64,000 nucleotides of DNA from Cyprinodon diabolis (lineage: Eukaryota > Chordata > Actinopteri > Cyprinodontiformes > Cyprinodontidae): NCBI GenBank assembly GCA_030533445.1, contig CM060082.1, forward strand, positions 36,705,317-36,769,316. Direction: 5' to 3'. The position numbers and the translations under genes were made by a program. This document shows positions 1-23,093 of the stretch, piece after piece. The notes beneath the pieces are model-generated. The model was not told the origin of the DNA. It saw nothing but the letters and a program-made list of their open reading frames with translations, and made no database searches. Position 1 is the stretch's first letter; every line of letters starts with the position of its first letter.

Positions 1-133
1 TGTTACATCGGTATTACTAACCTTTCATTGTTACCATGGAAACGTGGCTGAGATGAGAGATTCTTTTGGATTCAATCAGTATTTATATTGCTTTCCTAGT
101 TTGTGAATCCCTTCAGCTGTTTCTCTGGTTTAG

Positions 134-1974
134 GTGTCCTGAAATCTACAATAAATGGCTCGCCACCTTTGGAGCTTCTTCAAACCCGTATGTAGTGTGT
201 TACAGGTACGCTGCTTAGATCTTTGATTCACATATCTGCTGTATTCAGATGGAAAATTAATCTAAAGTTTATGTTTCTTTTCACCAGGAAAGCGAAACGC
301 TCTGATGCAGTCAGGAATTTCCTGAACGTCCAACAGGAAGTACCCAGTAGTCTGCTGAAGTATGTCCAACAGTTAAAAAGATAAATCTAACGGTTAGTTT
401 GGCTTTTAGGTAATGCAGTCTCATATGGTTGGTTCATAGGAGAGCTTTCCTGAAAATGTGCAACGGTCCCGAGGCGTTCCTCTCCCTGCGATCTCACTTC
501 ACCAGCTCCCACGCTTTGCTGTGTGTGAGCCACTGGGTTCTGGGAATCGGAGACCGCCATCTTTCCAACTTCATGATCAACATGGAAACCGGAGGCATGA
601 TCGGCATCGACTTCGGCCATGCCTTTGGATCTGCCACACAGGTACGTCGGACGAGCTCAGACGTTGCCGTAGGGTTCTGGGTCTGATGGGGTCTGATCAT
701 GTTTTAAAAATGTATTTCTTCTTTCCCTCCAGTTCCTCCCTGTGCCGGAGCTCATGCCTTTCCGACTGACTCGGCAGTTTGTGGATCTGATGAAGCCGCT
801 GAAGGAGTCCGGTTTGATCCAGAGCACCATGGTCCACTCTCTACGAGCCTTTAGGGCCGAGCCGGACCTGCTGCTCAACACCATGGATGTGTTTGTGAAG
901 GAGCCCTCACTGGACTGGAAGGTTAAAAAAAAAAAGCTTAGGTTTCTGTTAGCCTAGGTCTATGAAGCTTTTTGAAATGGATCTCTGCTCTGGTCTGGGT
1001 TCTTCTTCTTCTATTTTTTAATGGCAGTTGGCAAACAACTTATAGGTGCATTACCGCCACCTTCCAGAATGGAGTATAGATCAGACAATCTATTATATTC
1101 TCCCTAAAATACCCGTTGTCTGGGTTGTTAATGTTAAAAGGCTGAACACACAACCTGAGATACTGGTTTGATGGAGTTGGTTTAAGTAAAAAAAAAAAAA
1201 AAAAGCTTTTAGTTTTAAAAGTAGACTTAAAAGTATTTTTCCTTTTTTTTTTTTTTTTTATGCAGAACTATGAGGTGAAACAACTGAAGAAAGGAGGTAC
1301 ATGGACTGAGAGCGTAAACACCAAAGAGATCAACTGGTTTCCCCTGCAGAAGGTGAACTTCGCCAAAAGGAAGCTAGAGGGCGCTAATCCAGCAACCATA
1401 ACCAGGTGATTTCAGATCATTTCCTGTTAAGTAGTGTATGTTGAAAAGGAAGCATCTTTTATAATGTAGTATTTCAGCTTACAGCAGCCACATGTCAATA
1501 AGCTGCTGAAGGAATGTGGCTCTAGTTTACACGGCTCTAATTAAAAACTATTTCAGTTAATTCTATCTGTTTAGTAGAGTGGTAGTCCCAACTGTTTAAT
1601 TCTATCTGTTCTGTTAGAGAACAGGCCAGTGAATGCAAAAGAAAGATTAGTGCAAATATCTAAAGCATGAAATACTTTGAACTGTTTTTTTTGTGCACAT
1701 CTTCTGCTGAGGTTCAGACTCACCCTGCAGATGAGTAACTTGTGCTTCCTGATGTGTTTATTTCCCCAGCGAGGAGCTGAAGCTGGGCTTCGATAAGGAT
1801 GCTGCCTTCCCTGGAATGCAGGCCGTGGCTTTGGGAAGTGAGGAGCACAACATCCGGGCCAAGCTTCCCGCTGCGGGCCTGACTGTGGAGCAGCAGGTAG
1901 AATGTCTGCTGGACCAGGCCACTGACCCCAATGTCCTCGGCAGAGTTTGGGTGGGCTGGGAACCGTGGTTCTAA
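134..1974 (+). CDS. PRKDC: DNA-dependent protein kinase catalytic subunit, C-terminal six exons (partial)
   Basis: Six exons read in frame: 134-205, 288-359, 440-641, 733-921, 1266-1405 and 1770-1974 (stop TAA 1972-1974), giving the last ~292 residues. They encode the end of a PI3K-like protein kinase domain: the catalytic loop GDRHLSN (about 548-568), the DFG-type motif IDFGHAF (about 606-626), then a C-terminal FATC segment ending in WEPWF. The run [16 protein letters not shown] is characteristic of DNA-PKcs rather than ATM, ATR or mTOR. DNA-PKcs is recruited by Ku to DNA double-strand breaks and acts in non-homologous end joining in the nucleus. The gene is cut by the left window edge; the rest of this very large protein lies upstream. 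The fourth exon ends AAG|GTTAAA, a weak donor, but the frame requires it. The 3' neighbour GAREM1 is convergent. Confidence 0.96.
1000..1085. repeat. Short repeat fragment in PRKDC intron, shared with the Harbinger-like element at 46260
   Basis: The stretch around 1022-1062 (GTTGGCAAACAACTT, then GCATTACCGCCACC) recurs almost unchanged inside the element at 46260-46931 (about 46735-46785). It is probably a solo piece of that family or of a module common to both. No terminal repeats are visible here. Confidence 0.45.
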
Positions 1975-1995
1975 ACTGGAACGGTTGTTTTCTTT

Positions 1996-2012
1996 AATAA
2001 AATGTAATAAAA
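1996..2012 (+). terminator. PRKDC polyadenylation signals
   Basis: AATAAA at 1996-2001 and a second AATAAA at about 2006-2011 lie 22-38 bp after the PRKDC stop, implying a very short 3' UTR. The hexamers are visible; the cleavage site is inferred. Confidence 0.7.
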
Positions 2013-2339
2013 TAGAACCAAGTCATCAGTGTGTGGTGTTATTTTAGTCATGTGACTATGTGACTGTTTTTTAAAGCTTTGATTGTTTTCAACGCCTGCT
2101 AGAAAATATTTAACTGGATAGTAAGCAGTTTACTTCTATCTGGTAAATCCTAATTTGACTTTAATTCATCACAGGTTTGCTGTCGCCTGAAAATATTGAT
2201 GCAAATCAAAGACTCATTGGCTTTTTAAGCTTCTGTTGCTGAGAAATACTCACTTCCTGGGTTCATATAACTTTGTTGCTGCCGTTCTGATCACGTGGTT
2301 GAATAACATAAAACTATAGATTCAACTAAGAAATATTTG

Positions 2340-3115
2340 ATCGATCCTGAAGGGAAATTCAATCTTATAGCTGCTCTGTTATTGAGTAGTTGTAGGTGTT
2401 GATAGCTGTAGGCAGGAAAGATCTTCTGTAGTGGTCTATTTTGCACCTGATCTGGAGAAGCCCCTGACTGAAGACACTTTGTCTAAAAATCATCTGAAGA
2501 GGATTGTCACTGTTGTCCATAATATTCTTCACTTTATGAAGAATTCTTCCTTGTGCAATAATTTCCAAAGGAGTTCCCAGAACAGAGCTGGTCTATATCG
2601 GCTTGTTTAGCTCTTTTAAGTCATTAGCTCTGATACTGTTGCCCCAGCAGATGATGGAGAAAGAGATAAACCTCTCCACAGCAGACTTATAGAAGATCTT
2701 GGTGCAAACGCCAAAGGAGCTAAGCTTCCTTAGAAGGTACAGTCTGCTCTGTCCCTTCTTGAAGACAGCGTCACAGTAACGTCTTCAGTTTGCTGTTCAG
2801 GTGAACATTAAGGTATTTATCCTCCTCCACCAACTCCACTTTTTCTCCCATTATGATTGGAGATTTCAGAAGAAACAGGAACAAGTTGAATCCTGTTAAC
2901 ATATCCCTTGTTTTGTTGACATTCAGGATCAGATGGTTGTTTTCACACTATGCCACAAAGCAGTTCGCCAGCTCTCTGTACTAACCTTCTTGTCCATCAT
3001 TGATGCACCCAATGACTGCAGTCATTTGAGTATTTCTGCAGATGACAGGACTCTGTCTGGTACTGGAAGTCAGAGCTACCATCCCCTGTGGCGCTCCTGA
3101 CTACTAGATTAAGCA
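2340..3115 (-). repeat. Non-LTR retrotransposon remnant (Rex1/CR1/L2-like), 3' part of ORF2 plus 3' UTR
   Basis: Read on the minus strand, about 2641-2763 translates to a LINE-type reverse transcriptase C-terminal segment (QSRLYLLRKLSSFGVCTK, then FYKSAVERFISFSIICWG). Flanking sequence continues the decayed frame with stops and frameshifts. The part at 2340-2560 matches a second copy at 44208-44510 (the block around TCTGGAGAAGCCCCTGACTGAAG), as expected of a 3' UTR. The copy is old and non-coding. The clade is inferred from sequence style only. Confidence 0.6.
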
Positions 3116-3866
3116 GCTGACCCTTCAGTCTCACAAACTGGTGTATTTTTATGTAGTTTCTGGCTAACAACATCTAGACCTGGTGACTACAAGTCGCTGC
3201 ATCTTCACTTGACTTTAGAGACAGCTGAAAAGTGGAGGGAGCAACACCATCTTCTGATTTGGCTGACAAACAGAAGCAGGAGAGTCAATGAAACAGAAGG
3301 TTTAACAGAGAAGCTTTGGGTCAAAGGACGGCAGGAGAGATTGGTGCTGAGCTCGTTTCTCAGCTGAACATATTAGAGAACACATTCAGCTCATTGGCAC
3401 TGTCAAAATTACAACCATTAAACATTTGTGTTTTAAAGTATTAACTTAAAAGAAAAGCAGAACTCTTCAGCAGTTGCTTTGGATTTCATAAGACAGGAAA
3501 TAGAAGCTGTAAATCCACAGGAAAGCAGAACTATTGGTACACGTCTTTGTTCCTGGTAAGCCTCAGATGTGATCTGCAATACATTTATAAAGATAACTAA
3601 TGGCGAAACATTGATTTATTTTTTTTCTTATTCCTTTACTAACCTTTATAGAGTCCAGAGGTTGTTTTTTTTTTCTTGTCATAACTGGGGATGAAGATCT
3701 AAATATCAAGACATTTTCTTTAACATCAGCAAAAATGGTCTATAATGGTTATTTTCTTCTACTTTATTATTAAATTTTATGCCGGAAGTTGTCAAATCAG
3801 GTAAATTAAAATCAAAAACATACAGCTACTTGACAAAGAGCCTAACTGTATTTAATAGCTTATACC

Positions 3867-4079
3867 ACAGGTGTCAAACTGGTTCCAGAAAGGGCCGTGT
3901 GGCTGCAGGTCTCCTTTCCAACCAAGCAATAGCACACCAGACTCCATCCATCTCATCAAGTCATCATGTTCAGATTGGACTCACTTGATGAGATGAATGG
4001 AGTCTGGTGAGCTGTTGCTTGGTTGGAAAGGAAACCTGCAGCCACACGGCCCTTTCTGGAACCAGTTTGACATCCCTGG
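3867..4079. mobile_element. 213-bp foldback MITE, hAT-like
   Basis: The left arm (about 3867-3960) and right arm (about 3985-4079) are inverted copies roughly 90-95% identical by eye, with a loop of about 20 bp. Both arms carry the block CAAACTGGTTCCAGAAAG or its complement. CTTATACC (3859-3866) and CTTATTCC (4080-4087) flank the element as a likely 8-bp target duplication with one mismatch, a size typical of hAT elements. It lies between PRKDC and GAREM1 and codes for nothing. Confidence 0.75.
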
Positions 4080-4164
4080 CTTATTCCATCAAAAATAAAG
4101 ATAGATGCTGAACTGAATATCTTGTGTTTGATTTAAAGAGTCAGTCATTAAGGTTTAATTCTGT

Positions 4165-4640
4165 CTCTAGAGCGGAGGTCTTCAACAGGGGGTCCACGGA
4201 GGAACTGCATGGGGGTCACGAAAATTTAGGTTGATTACACTTTTTTTTTTTTTTTTTTATATTTCCACCTGCAATTTTTTTCCAGTGTTTAAATCCACAT
4301 TAATATGAATTCAACACACTGTAGTAAACAGATAAATGGAGGCAGAAGATGTCTTTCAGTCATCAATGCAGACATTCAGCGACACACAGGAGCTCTTTCA
4401 AGCTGGACACCGTTTCATTCACAACACCTGTCCCATCAACCAGGAATCAGAAATACTTTAATAATCCCAGGGAGAAATGACTTTCGTTACATGACTCCAT
4501 CTGTAATAGAGTGAATATAGGACCAGTTTGATAGAACAGAATTTCATATAATATATATAATTAGGGGTCCCCGCTCCATCTCGCCATCACTTTGGGGGTC
4601 CTTGGCCTGGAAGACATGGAAGACCCTCTAGAGAGAATGG
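4165..4640. repeat. Possible decayed DNA-transposon remnant
   Basis: The GGTCTTCAACAGGGGGTCC-like block (about 4178-4196) and the AGGGGTCCCC / GGGGGTCCTTGG blocks (about 4562-4605) look like the ends of a common fish element. The ends match each other only loosely. No target duplication was found. Confidence 0.3.
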
Positions 4641-5204
4641 ACAATTCAAGAGGATCTCAGTTACCAAGACTTTCTTGTTTTCAGTGAGAATGGCTGGTTT
4701 GGGGGAAGATGGAACAGAATCAGAATCATTATTAGAACGATGGATCCTTTCATCTATGGTCTCTTTATCATCATCACCTGCTATATAACGGCTATATAAC
4801 TCTTCATACACAGATATAATGACCCAAATATACCACGATTGAGATGTATTGATCATTTTCTTTAATGTACATGTAGTGTGACTCATGATCAAAAAATTAT
4901 TTCAATGAAAAACCAAAGAACGAACATTTTACAGAGATATCGACCAGAATTCACACAAAATATCAGTAAAAATAATCTCAACATTAGTAATTATTTTCTT
5001 TTTATAAAACACGTTAAAAAAAAAGAAAAACAAATCAAGTAAAAGATGTAACAACCCATGAAGTGGGAGGGTAGGGGCTGACGGTCTTGACGCTGAGCCT
5101 GTTCGGCACATTTCCAGCCCTGCAAAAGTTTTCACACCTCAAAAACGTGTCGGGCTTTAATGTTCAAAATCTTAATGTACTCTGGGGAGACTAACTGAAG
5201 AGTG

Positions 5205-5450
5205 GACGCTCACAGTGAGTCTGGTTCTGCTGGAGGTTTCTTCCTGTTAAAAGGGAGTTTTTCCTCTCCACTGTCGCTACAAGCATGCTTAGTGTGAGGG
5301 AGTCGATGAGTCGATGCAATCAATTGGTTTTCCTTCGATAGAAAACTTTGATTCAATTTGAATGTATGATCTGGTTGAAGCGTAAATTGCCTTGAGATGA
5401 TTTGTTGTGAATTGGCGCTATAGAAATAAACTGATTTGAATCGAAGTATA
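5205..5450 (+). repeat. LINE 3'-end fragment (fish L2-like type)
   Basis: The stretch from GGTTCTGCTGGAGGTTTCTT (about 5222-5241) to GGCGCTATAGAAATAAA (about 5414-5430) is the 3' tail common to many dispersed fish LINE copies, ending in AATAAA-like repeats. Recognition is from general familiarity. The 5' boundary is approximate. Confidence 0.5.
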
Positions 5451-7145
5451 AAGAAGTGGAAGGGAAAAACAAGGAAAAACTCTGATACACCTAAATAAAA
5501 TCCTGAGTTGTCAATTCCGTTTAGAGGGCAGCAAACAGAAGAAGCTGATCTGATCGGATGAGACAACGATTCATTTTATTGGCAAAAAATATTGAGGCAT
5601 AGTGGGGGAGCAAGCCAGACTTGAATCTATTGCCTCAGCGAAAATGCCTGCCACACTTTTCAGATGTTTGTTCAAGATACATCACTCCTTCTTCCACTTC
5701 TCTACAGTTGGTCCACCGTCAATCCCCCAAAATACATAAAAGATGTGGAAAAAGAGGCGTGAATACTTTTGCCAGGCACCAAAGCATCGCGTTCATAAAT
5801 AAAATCCAACCTTTTCAAACACATAAATATTTAATAAAAGCAGGTCTTTCTGGGGTTATTTTTTAGCTTCGATGCCCCACAGTGTGTGAGGAACTGGGGG
5901 GGCTAAAAATACCACAGCACTCCTTTCGAAGTGTGTCGACATCATGTGAAAAACCTGCGAAACATCAAAGCCAGAAGTTAAAACCTGTTAAAACATCTTT
6001 AAGGGCTTTGGGTTAAGGCGCTGAGAAACTTCTAGCATCAGAGGACACCTTGGAAAACAACAAAAAGACGTACCACTGCAGTGTGGAAAAATACATGTAG
6101 TGCATTTACTCGCAAAAATAAACAAGACACTTCAATCGGCTTACAATAAACTGCATTAGTTAAGGATTATCTGTAAGTTTATGATGCATAATTGGATGAT
6201 AAGTGGCGTCGTCAGTGTTAGTTTCAGGGTTAGGGCAGGTTTTCACTCACTAACAGAAGCCAAAATAGATCCTTAAAACTGCATCCGTCAGAAACAAGAT
6301 TTGCATAAAAGTCAAAGTCAGGTTGGATTACATTATATAACCACCAAACAATTACGTTTCTCTAAAGCAGGAATACAGAAATATTCTTCCATGTAATACT
6401 TTTTTTTTTCTCCAAGCCTATTTTTGTTCTTTTAGCATTTATTCACACATTTTACATTAACTAATGCCACAGTTGATTTTTTCTTTTTCCTTTTTTTTTT
6501 AAAGCTAGTTTAATAAATATTTTACTTTTAAAATTTTAAGGCAGATGGTTTCAAAAGCGCTGGTTGAGTTTTTAGGTGCATCCCTGCTCCGACAACTTGA
6601 TCAAATGAACAGGTTCATTACAAGACTTTGTAATAGTTTACCAAAGACATAATGCAAAATAAATGTGTGGTAAATAACTTAAACCTGAAACCACAACTGA
6701 TAGATATTTTAATTTGACCTGTTATTTTTCTTATATTCACAGTGATGACTTAAAATAAAACATCTCTTCAGCACAGTGAAGGAGTAATTCGATCATCAGT
6801 CAGCGGAGTTAAAGCAGGGATGCATCTAAAAGCTGAAGAGGTGCAGCTTCAGAGGACTGGATGGCAGGTATTGTGGAGCGCAGTGTGATGGATGGATGGT
6901 ATGTACAGGAAACAGAAACAACACGACTTCTTTTATTCTATGATAAAAAGATCTGTCCTATAGAAAAATGAATGGATGCATAACAGTAACTGAGAGCAAA
7001 ATAATGGTGAAGTGAGACGTTTCGCTGCAAGGATGATAAATGGAGAAACACAGTGGGGAAAGAGTTCCAGCAGGGAGTCAACAGCCAGACCAAACATCAG
7101 GAAGGCAAAGCCAACCCATGGGAGGCATAAACAGCGATGTGGGTC

Positions 7146-7441
7146 TAGTAGGGCTGAAACAATCAGATTAATCGATTATTGAAATAATAGTCGACTAATT
7201 TAGTAATCAATTAATCATTTACTGGAGTATAGAAACTCTAAAAAACGCCTTTAGCTGACAGAGCAACCCACTTAGAGCAGTAATTATAAAAAAAAATTTT
7301 TTTAAACTATATATATATAATATATATATCTATATAGATAGATAGATAGATAGATCTATTGGCTATCCGATTAAGAATCAAATAATAATAATTGTCAAAT
7401 AATTGAGAGATTAATCGATTGCAAAATAATCGCAGCCCTCT
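7146..7441. mobile_element. hAT-like MITE (TAGGGCTG-ended), copy 1
   Basis: It begins TAGGGCTGAAACAATCAG and ends in GCAAAATAATCGCAGCCCT, giving short imperfect terminal inverted repeats. The left 100 bp closely matches a second copy beginning near 16336. The interior contains AT and GATA runs. A clean 8-bp target duplication is not evident. Confidence 0.6.
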
Positions 7442-8305
7442 ACAGAGAGAGGTGGAGCTAAGAAGATGAATGGGATTGCACACTTTCAATCTGGGACCAG
7501 GTTTTCATAAATTGCCCTTTCTCGATTGGTCGCTGAATTTGCGCGGATGTCGAAACATATTTGCAGAAGCTCCTCTGAACAGGGCTTTACATGCTTTAGC
7601 CACAATCTTTAACTTCAGTGTCACTTTTTTTCTTACCGCAAACAATAAATATTGAAGAACTCATAAAATATGTTTCCCATAACAGGATGGAGATGTTATA
7701 GGATGGTAGCCTGCTTTGGCTTTAGCTCCTCTCAAGCTAGCTGCTAGCTTCCAACGCCGTGACCAAGTAACCTGGAACTGGGCGACATTACTTGTTTTTA
7801 TGGACGCTGTCCCTTTCTATAAAACAGAAGAGAAAAAATGAAAATGAAGACATGAAAAGAGTTAGCTATTGCAGGTAAGATATAAAGTGCTTATAATATC
7901 TCAACAAAACCTTTTTTTTTAAAAACCCATTAGCTTGGGAATAGTGTATCTTTTGGATTTGCTTTTATTACCTTGTCACTTTATAGATATATTATGTAGT
8001 TTGTGCCATTAAAAATTCATATTTTAAGGTTGAAAGATCCTTAAATTCTTCACATTTTGCATTTGATTTAAGTGTTTGATTTTGTTAATGTGATAAACGT
8101 TGACGGGCTGCGGATGAAAACAGTAAAAATGCCTTTTATGAAAGTGCCAAATAGTTTTACTCCGTTAGGGTTTGTAGAAACGAACCGACCGCAGCGTGTT
8201 GCTCCCCCCCCCATGATGTAGTAAAGGAGATAAAGGAAAAGCAGGAGCCGGTGCGCGGCTCTCTGTGCATAGCATATAAACTGAAGGCATCAACGTTTCA
8301 TCGGG

Positions 8306-20469
<12,164 letters not shown>

Positions 20470-21100
20470 TTTGCTACAGCTAGCTTCCATTAGCCAACTG
20501 TGGAGCTAGCTGCATGTAAACAGGGCTACGGAGAGGCTCTGTGGGAAAAACAAAGCAAATATACCGCCTTTCTTACGATATAGTGTCATATAACAACTAA
20601 CATTTCGCGTTTTATCTGTTGCATGTTTTCCCTTTTTTCTGTTTGCCTACGTATCATAAAGGTCCGTTGTCCGAAAAAGTAGCAGAGCCATGTTTGTTTA
20701 GCTGACGACTGGCTAGCGGAACAGAGTATCTACTCTTTCAGAATAAGATGAGGGCTTATTTAAATCTAAGGAAAGAAAATAGTTTTTACTGTTTGAAAAA
20801 ATTAAATACAATAAGAATATCTAAAAAAAATATATTATATTCTCTATCACACTGGAATGAAGCGTATTTTCTTAAATATGACCTCTGGTTGTTTTCAAGT
20901 GATTTACTTTGAAAGGTATAAACCAGATGTTGTATTTTATGCAGTAAAAGTTTGGCACAGTAGCGTATAATTAAAAAGATAGGAGATTTACTGATCTACT
21001 TGGGAATAATGGATTTTTAAAGCATGGGCCCCGCTGAGTTTAATCACCCTGAGTGGGACATTGAAGTAGCAGCTTCATCCTGCATCAACATGCGAATACA

Positions 21101-21341
<241 letters not shown>

Positions 21342-21344
<3 letters not shown>

Positions 21345-22589
21345 TATATTGCCAAAAGTATTTGCTCACCTGCCTTGACTCACATATGAGCTTAAGTGAC
21401 ATCCCGTTCCTAATCCATAGGGTTCAATATGACGTCGGTCCACCCTTTGCAGCTAGAACAGCTTCAACTCTTCTGGGAAGGCTGTCCACAAGGTTTAGGA
21501 GTGTGTTTATGGGAATTTTTGACCATTCTTCCAGAAGCGCATTTGTGAGGTCGCACACTGATGTTGGACGAGAAGGCCTGGCTCTCAGTCTCCGCTCTAA
21601 TTCATCCCAAAGGTGTTCTATCGGGTTGAGGTCAGGACTCTGTGCAGGCCAGTCAAGTTCATCCACACCAGACTCTGTCATCCATGTCTTTATGGACCTT
21701 GCTTTGTGCACTGGTGCACAGTCATGTTGGAAGAGGAAGGGGCCAGCTCCAAACTGTTCCCACAAAGTTGGGAGCATGGAATTGTCCAAAATGTCTTGGT
21801 ATGCTGAAGCATTCAGAGTTCCTTTCACTGGAACTAAGGGGCCAAGCCCAGCTCCTGAAAAACAACCCCACACCATAATCCCCCCTCCATCAAACTTTAC
21901 ACTTGGCACAATGCAGTCAGACAAGTACCGTTCTCCTGGCAACCGCCAAACCCAGACCCGTCCATCAGATTGCCAGATGGAGAAGCGCGATTCGTCACTC
22001 CAGAGAACGCGTCTCCACTGCTCTAGAGTCCAGTGGCGGCGTGCTTTACACCACCGCATCCGACGCTTTGCATTGCACTTGGTTATGTATGGCTTGGATG
22101 CAGCTGCTCGACCATGGAAACCCATTCCATGAAGCTCTCTGCGCACTGTTCTTGAGCTAATCTGAAGGCCACATGAAGTTTGGAGGTCTGTAGTGATTGA
22201 CTCTGCAGAAAGTTGGCGACCTCTTCGCACTATGCGCTTCAGCATCCGCTGACCCCGCTCCGTCAGTTTACGTGGCCTACCACTTCGTGGCTGAGTTGCT
22301 GTCGTTCCCAAACACTTCCATTTTCTTATAATACAGCTGACAGTTGACTGTGGAATATTTAGGAGCGAGGAAATTTCACGACTGGATTTGTTGCACAGGT
22401 GGCATCCTATCACAGTTCCACGCTGGAATTCACTGAGCTCCTGAGAGCGACCCATTCTTTCACAAATGTTTGTAAAAACAGTCTGCATGCCTAGGTGCTT
22501 GAATTTATACACCTGTGGCCATGGAAGTGATTGGAACACCTGATTCCAATAATTTGGATGGGTGAGCAAATACTTTTGGCAATATAGTG
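21342..22589 (-). mobile_element. Tc1/mariner transposon, apparently full length
   Basis: The 1248-bp element has perfect 29-bp terminal inverted repeats (21342-21370 and 22561-22589, starting CACTATATTGCCAAAAGTA). It is flanked by TA at 21340-21341 and 22590-22591, the Tc1 target duplication. It contains a complete transposase gene on the minus strand. Confidence 0.95.
21424..22455 (-). CDS. Tc1-family transposase (DD34E), intact frame
   Basis: 343 codons without a stop. I chose the start at 22455 because [13 protein letters not shown] matches the usual Tc1 N-terminus; the frame is open further upstream. The N-terminal half holds helix-turn-helix DNA-binding segments and a GRPRK AT-hook-like motif. 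The catalytic triad is visible: D in LWSDESRF, D in FQHDCAPVH, and E in NPIEHLWDE, with 34 residues between the second D and the E. The protein cuts and pastes the element at TA sites in the nucleus. Length (~340 aa) is typical and no lesion is visible, so the copy is young. Whether it is expressed cannot be judged here. Confidence 0.93.
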   Translation of the reverse strand: MGRSQELSEFQRGTVIGCHLCNKSSREISSLLNIPQSTVSCIIRKWKCLGTTATQPRSGRPRKLTERGQRMLKRIVRRGRQLSAESITTDLQTSCGLQISSRTVRRELHGMGFHGRAAASKPYITKCNAKRRMRWCKARRHWTLEQWRRVLWSDESRFSIWQSDGRVWVWRLPGERYLSDCIVPSVKFDGGGIMVWGCFSGAGLGPLVPVKGTLNASAYQDILDNSMLPTLWEQFGAGPFLFQHDCAPVHKARSIKTWMTESGVDELDWPAQSPDLNPIEHLWDELERRLRARPSRPTSVCDLTNALLEEWSKIPINTLLNLVDSLPRRVEAVLAAKGGPTSY

Positions 22590-23093
22590 TATATACATAT
22601 ATAGCTGAAGGAAATTAAAATAAAAATCTAATGAATCTAGTATTCAGAAGAAAATATTATTTTTAGCTGTATAAAATTAACAACTAAATATGCAATGCAT
22701 TCGGCTTTCTTTCCAATGTTGCTGGGACAGTATCTGTTCCCGGGACATGAATGCCAGAGAAGAACACTGTCCTAACATGTCATACTGATATCAACCTCTC
22801 TCAGTAAATTCATTTGCAATAATAATAATATGTGAACAATTTAAAAGAGCACTCGGAGCTGCTGTGGTGGTTGGCAAGGTCTTCAATCTAATTTGTCATA
22901 GGAACCCAAATAATGTTGATTTTTCTCTGGATTTAACTTCTTTTATAAATGCTCTCAATATAGAAGCAATTCTTAGACTAGCTGTGGTGCAGGAAAATAC
23001 TCAACTCTAACATGTCATCACACTTCCTGATCTCACTGGTACAAATCAACGAGCTTCCCTAATTCGGTCTCAATCTGCTTGCAGCCAGCGAAC

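Larger units (their letters stand above)
1975..8305. other. Intergenic interval PRKDC-GAREM1 (3' ends face each other)
   Basis: Contains the PRKDC poly(A) signals, a LINE remnant (2340-3115), the foldback MITE (3867-4079), a decayed transposon (4165-4640), a LINE 3' tail (5205-5450) and a hAT-like MITE (7146-7441). It also holds short A/T-rich tracts, a GATA run near 7335-7353 and a GATG run near 6890. The part nearest 8306 should include the GAREM1 3' UTR. I see no coding sequence between 4640 and 8305. The block at about 5640-5800 resembles decayed Tc1-like end sequence. Confidence 0.6.

Noticed and set aside
20470..20490. Upstream in-frame ATG of GAREM1 at 20490
   Set aside because: It would add seven residues. 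The ATG at 20469 gives the same spacing to LKDV as the mammalian protein, so it is preferred, though use of the upstream ATG cannot be excluded.
21362..22160. Plus-strand frames over the Tc1 element
   Set aside because: They are antisense to the intact transposase, which has the DD34E motif and standard length.
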